A stretch of 64,000 nucleotides of DNA from assembly GCA_022652815.1 (NCBI GenBank), contig JALCRR010000001.1, forward strand, positions 62,001 to 126,000. The letters are read 5' to 3'. This stretch comes from Oscillibacter sp. (GTDB lineage Bacteria; Bacillota; Clostridia; Oscillospirales; Oscillospiraceae). The position numbers and the translations under genes were made by a program. Shown one piece after another: positions 61,522-64,000 of this stretch (position 1 is its first letter; each line of letters starts with the position of its first letter). The notes beneath the pieces are model-generated. The model was not told the DNA's origin and did no database searches. It saw only the letters and a program-made list of their open reading frames with translations.

Positions 61522-64000
61522 ATGAAACAAAAACTGACACGGGTCTGCGCACTGGCACTGGCTGTGCTGACCATCATCAGCCTGCTGGCGGGCTGCAAAC
61601 GTGAGGAAAAGCTGACGGCTACGCAGGCGTCCGAGATGAACGACGCAGCCTGTACCATCGGCGTACCCGCCGGGACAACGGCGGAAAACGCGGTGGAATC
61701 CGCGCTGCCCCAGGCCAAGACGATCCAGTTCAACAGCCTGTCGGACGCCTATCTGGCCGTGCAGCAGGGGAAGGTGGACGCCTTTGCCTTTGACCGGTAT
61801 CTGCTGGGCTTTGCCATTGCAAACGGTCTCACCGGCGTGCGGATTCTGCCCGGGGATGTGGGCGGCACGGATGACGTGGCGGTGGGCATTTCCAGAAACT
61901 CCGCCATCCCCGATTTGCAGGGGAAGATCAACGATTGTCTGGCTGCGCTGCAATCTGACGGCACACTGGACGAGATGTTCCAGCGCTGGGTGGTCAATGC
62001 GGACGATACCATGCCGGACATTCCCACGGCCTCCAATCCCGACATGACGCTGACGGTAGCCACCTCCGGCACGGTGCAGCCCTTTAGCTATTATCAAGGC
62101 GACCAGCTGACCGGATATGATCTGGAGCTGGCGCAGCGGCTGGCTCTGGCGATGAACGCGGAGCTGGTTATCAAGATCTACGATTATGACGGTTTCCCCT
62201 CCGCCGCAGAGGCGGGTGCCATCGACTGCATTCTGGCCAACCTCAATGCCACGCCGGAGCGTCGAGAGACCATGGATTTTTCCACTCCGCTCTACCGCAC
62301 CCAAACCGCGCTTCTGGTGCGGGATGACGGCGCGGCGGCAACTGCGGTGGATCTGGAAACCGCCAATTACGGCGTGATGACCGGCTCAACCGGAGAAAGC
62401 TACGTGCTGGAGACCTATCCCAATGCCCAAATGAGCACCTTTGCCTCCAATGCGGATTCCTTTGCCGCCTTGGCCGCCAATAAAGTGGACTATGTGGTGA
62501 CGGCGTATACCGTCTGCCAAAACGCCGTGCAGACCAACAGCGCCCTGGCCATCTATCGCTCGGATTTGCGCGACCAAGAGGTCGGCATGGCGGTGAGCAA
62601 GGACAACCCGGCGCTTTTGGAAAAGCTGAATGGAATCATCGAACAGTATGCGTCTGACGGCACATTGGACGAGATTTGCCAGCGCTGGCTCCATGCGGAC
62701 GGAAACTATACACCCGTGGACATTCCCGAGGCAGAGGGTAAAAACGGAACGCTGACGGTGGCCATGACCGGAAACCAGGAGCCGTTTAACTTCCTGCTGG
62801 ACGGAACATATCAAGGCGCCGACTGTGAGCTCATCGCGCGGATTGCCTATGACCTCGACATGAAAATATCCTATCAGACCATGCAGTTCGGCGGGCTGAT
62901 TGCGGCGCTGTCCTCCGGCAAGGCCGATGTGATCTGCTCTGCCATGGCGATCACCGAAGAGCGCAAGCAAACGGTGAATTTCACCGATCCTTACCTAAAT
63001 AACCCCTTGAGCATTGCCTGCCGGAAAGAGGATCTCCCGGCGCAGAGCGCCTCGGACAACCCGCAGACGGTTTCCCCCGAAACCGCTCGCTACGGCATCA
63101 CCAGCGTGGTGGCGCAGGATTATCTTACGCAACGCTATCCCCAGGCCAAGCTGTCCATGTTCCCCGCGGCGGCAGATGCGCTGCTGGCGCTGGAAAGCGG
63201 CAAGCTGGACTATGTGATGACCTCCCGTTCCACCGCCGGATATATGATGAGGGCGGGGAACGCAATTAAGATTTCGCAGGACGATCTGGTCAACGAGGCG
63301 TGCTACATCGCCGTGTCCAAACAACAGCCGCAGCTGTGCGTGAAGGTGGACGAGATTCTCTCCAAATTCAAGGCGGACGGCACACTGGGAGAGCTGTGTG
63401 GCCGCTGGGCGCTGGATGGCCCGGATTATTACCGTACCAAGTACATCGAGCCTGCCATCGGAACCAACGGCATACTGAAAGTGGCACTTTCCCCGGACGT
63501 ACCGCCCATCTGCTTTGTGCAGGACGGGCAGAACGTGGGCATCAATGTGGAGCTCATTGAGCTCATTGCCAGAGAATTGGATATGAAGGTGGAGTTTTCC
63601 ACCATGGATTTTGACGCACTGCTCCCGGCCATTCAGTCCGGCAAGGTGGATTTGGCCATCTCCGACATCAATGCCACCGATGAACGCCGCCAGCTGGTGG
63701 ATTTCACCCAGAGCTATTTTGACAATCCGCAGGTGCTGGTGACCCGGGAAGAAATACAAACCGATACCAGAGTGCCGGAATATACCGAGCTTTCCCAGCT
63801 TTCCGGCAAGGTGGTGTCCGCCCAGACTGGCACCGTGGTGGATATTCTGGTGGACAGCGCGGTGCAGGATGTGACGTACAGCTTCTTCAACAACCGCACG
63901 GATCAGCTTGCGGCGCTGGAAAGCGGCAAGGTGGAAGCCTTCCCGTGTGATGAGCCGGTGGCGCTTTTGGCGGTGGCCCAAAACCCGGATCTGACCATTC
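61522..64000 (+). CDS. Lipoprotein with multiple tandem SBP_bac_3 domains (3' end outside window)
   Basis: At least 826 residues, still open at the window end. Signal peptide with lipobox (TIISLLAGCKREEK). Half a domain (about 40-165, C-terminal lobe only) is followed by full amino-acid-binding-type domains starting near residues 175 (LTVATSGTVQPFSYYQGDQL), 410 (LTVAMTGNQEPFNFLLDGTY) and 650 (LKVALSPDVPPICFVQDGQN), each about 235-240 apart. Single SBP proteins are ~260 residues, so this is a sensor-type array, perhaps joined downstream to a membrane and signalling domain such as GGDEF or a kinase. AGAGAGG is upstream of ATG 61522. Confidence 0.85.
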   Translation, partial: MKQKLTRVCALALAVLTIISLLAGCKREEKLTATQASEMNDAACTIGVPAGTTAENAVESALPQAKTIQFNSLSDAYLAVQQGKVDAFAFDRYLLGFAIANGLTGVRILPGDVGGTDDVAVGISRNSAIPDLQGKINDCLAALQSDGTLDEMFQRWVVNADDTMPDIPTASNPDMTLTVATSGTVQPFSYYQGDQLTGYDLELAQRLALAMNAELVIKIYDYDGFPSAAEAGAIDCILANLNATPERRETMDFSTPLYRTQTALLVRDDGAAATAVDLETANYGVMTGSTGESYVLETYPNAQMSTFASNADSFAALAANKVDYVVTAYTVCQNAVQTNSALAIYRSDLRDQEVGMAVSKDNPALLEKLNGIIEQYASDGTLDEICQRWLHADGNYTPVDIPEAEGKNGTLTVAMTGNQEPFNFLLDGTYQGADCELIARIAYDLDMKISYQTMQFGGLIAALSSGKADVICSAMAITEERKQTVNFTDPYLNNPLSIACRKEDLPAQSASDNPQTVSPETARYGITSVVAQDYLTQRYPQAKLSMFPAAADALLALESGKLDYVMTSRSTAGYMMRAGNAIKISQDDLVNEACYIAVSKQQPQLCVKVDEILSKFKADGTLGELCGRWALDGPDYYRTKYIEPAIGTNGILKVALSPDVPPICFVQDGQNVGINVELIELIARELDMKVEFSTMDFDALLPAIQSGKVDLAISDINATDERRQLVDFTQSYFDNPQVLVTREEIQTDTRVPEYTELSQLSGKVVSAQTGTVVDILVDSAVQDVTYSFFNNRTDQLAALESGKVEAFPCDEPVALLAVAQNPDLTI

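Overview
The window looks like chromosome from a GC-rich, low-oxygen gut Firmicute, most likely order Oscillospirales (Clostridia). The basis is protein style and gene content: split transketolase, short type-2 ArgC, cellobiose phosphorylase, a TM1266-type hydrogenase-linked regulator, NHLM peptide exporters, GntP and YesL proteins. No rRNA, tRNA or CRISPR array was found. The genus call is inference.

Layout. 1-6.1 kb: gap (cut by the window edge), a LacI regulator, the two-gene transketolase and fumC, with shared LacI-type operator sequences. 6.2-16.4 kb: complete arginine pathway from glutamate to citrulline and argininosuccinate in the order argG-H-C-J-B-D-F, with an ARG box before argG. 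Its intergenic gaps are unusually long and full of perfect hairpins, tandem repeats and copies of a ~430 bp repeat element. 16.7-24.1 kb: membrane-anchored XRE regulator, malQ, MBL-fold hydrolase, and a TM1266/ABC-importer operon behind a leader RNA with a strong terminator. 24.2-32.4 kb: glycosyltransferase, diguanylate cyclase, galM, an MsmK/UgpC-type sugar ATPase, YesL, a GNAT, a lipoprotein and an AraC regulator. 32.6-39.8 kb: cellobiose phosphorylase divergent from a LacI regulator and a sugar ABC importer without its own ATPase; MsmK at 28.5 kb is the likely partner. 39.9-44.1 kb: MATE pump, TetR regulator, rsgA, methyltransferase.

44.4-59.0 kb is the most unusual part. An orphan LytTR response regulator is followed by two Nif11-type precursor peptides whose cores look like zinc ribbons. 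Next come a very short NHLM adaptor, the C39-peptidase ABC exporter and the second NHLM ABC protein. Then there are three tandem copies of a tiny proline-rich double-glycine precursor; the third is decayed and runs into the C-terminal SPASM end of a lost radical-SAM maturase. Directly downstream is a partner-switching block: degenerate GHKL ATPase, STAS anti-anti-sigma, a MATE transporter fused to an RsbW-like ATPase domain, a GNAT-like protein and a Cache-HAMP-PP2C(SpoIIE)-ATPase phosphatase. No sigma factor is present, so what this switch controls is open.

59.0-64.0 kb: a lipoprotein, a GntP permease broken by a frameshift, and the start of a lipoprotein with at least three and a half tandem SBP_bac_3 domains that runs off the window.
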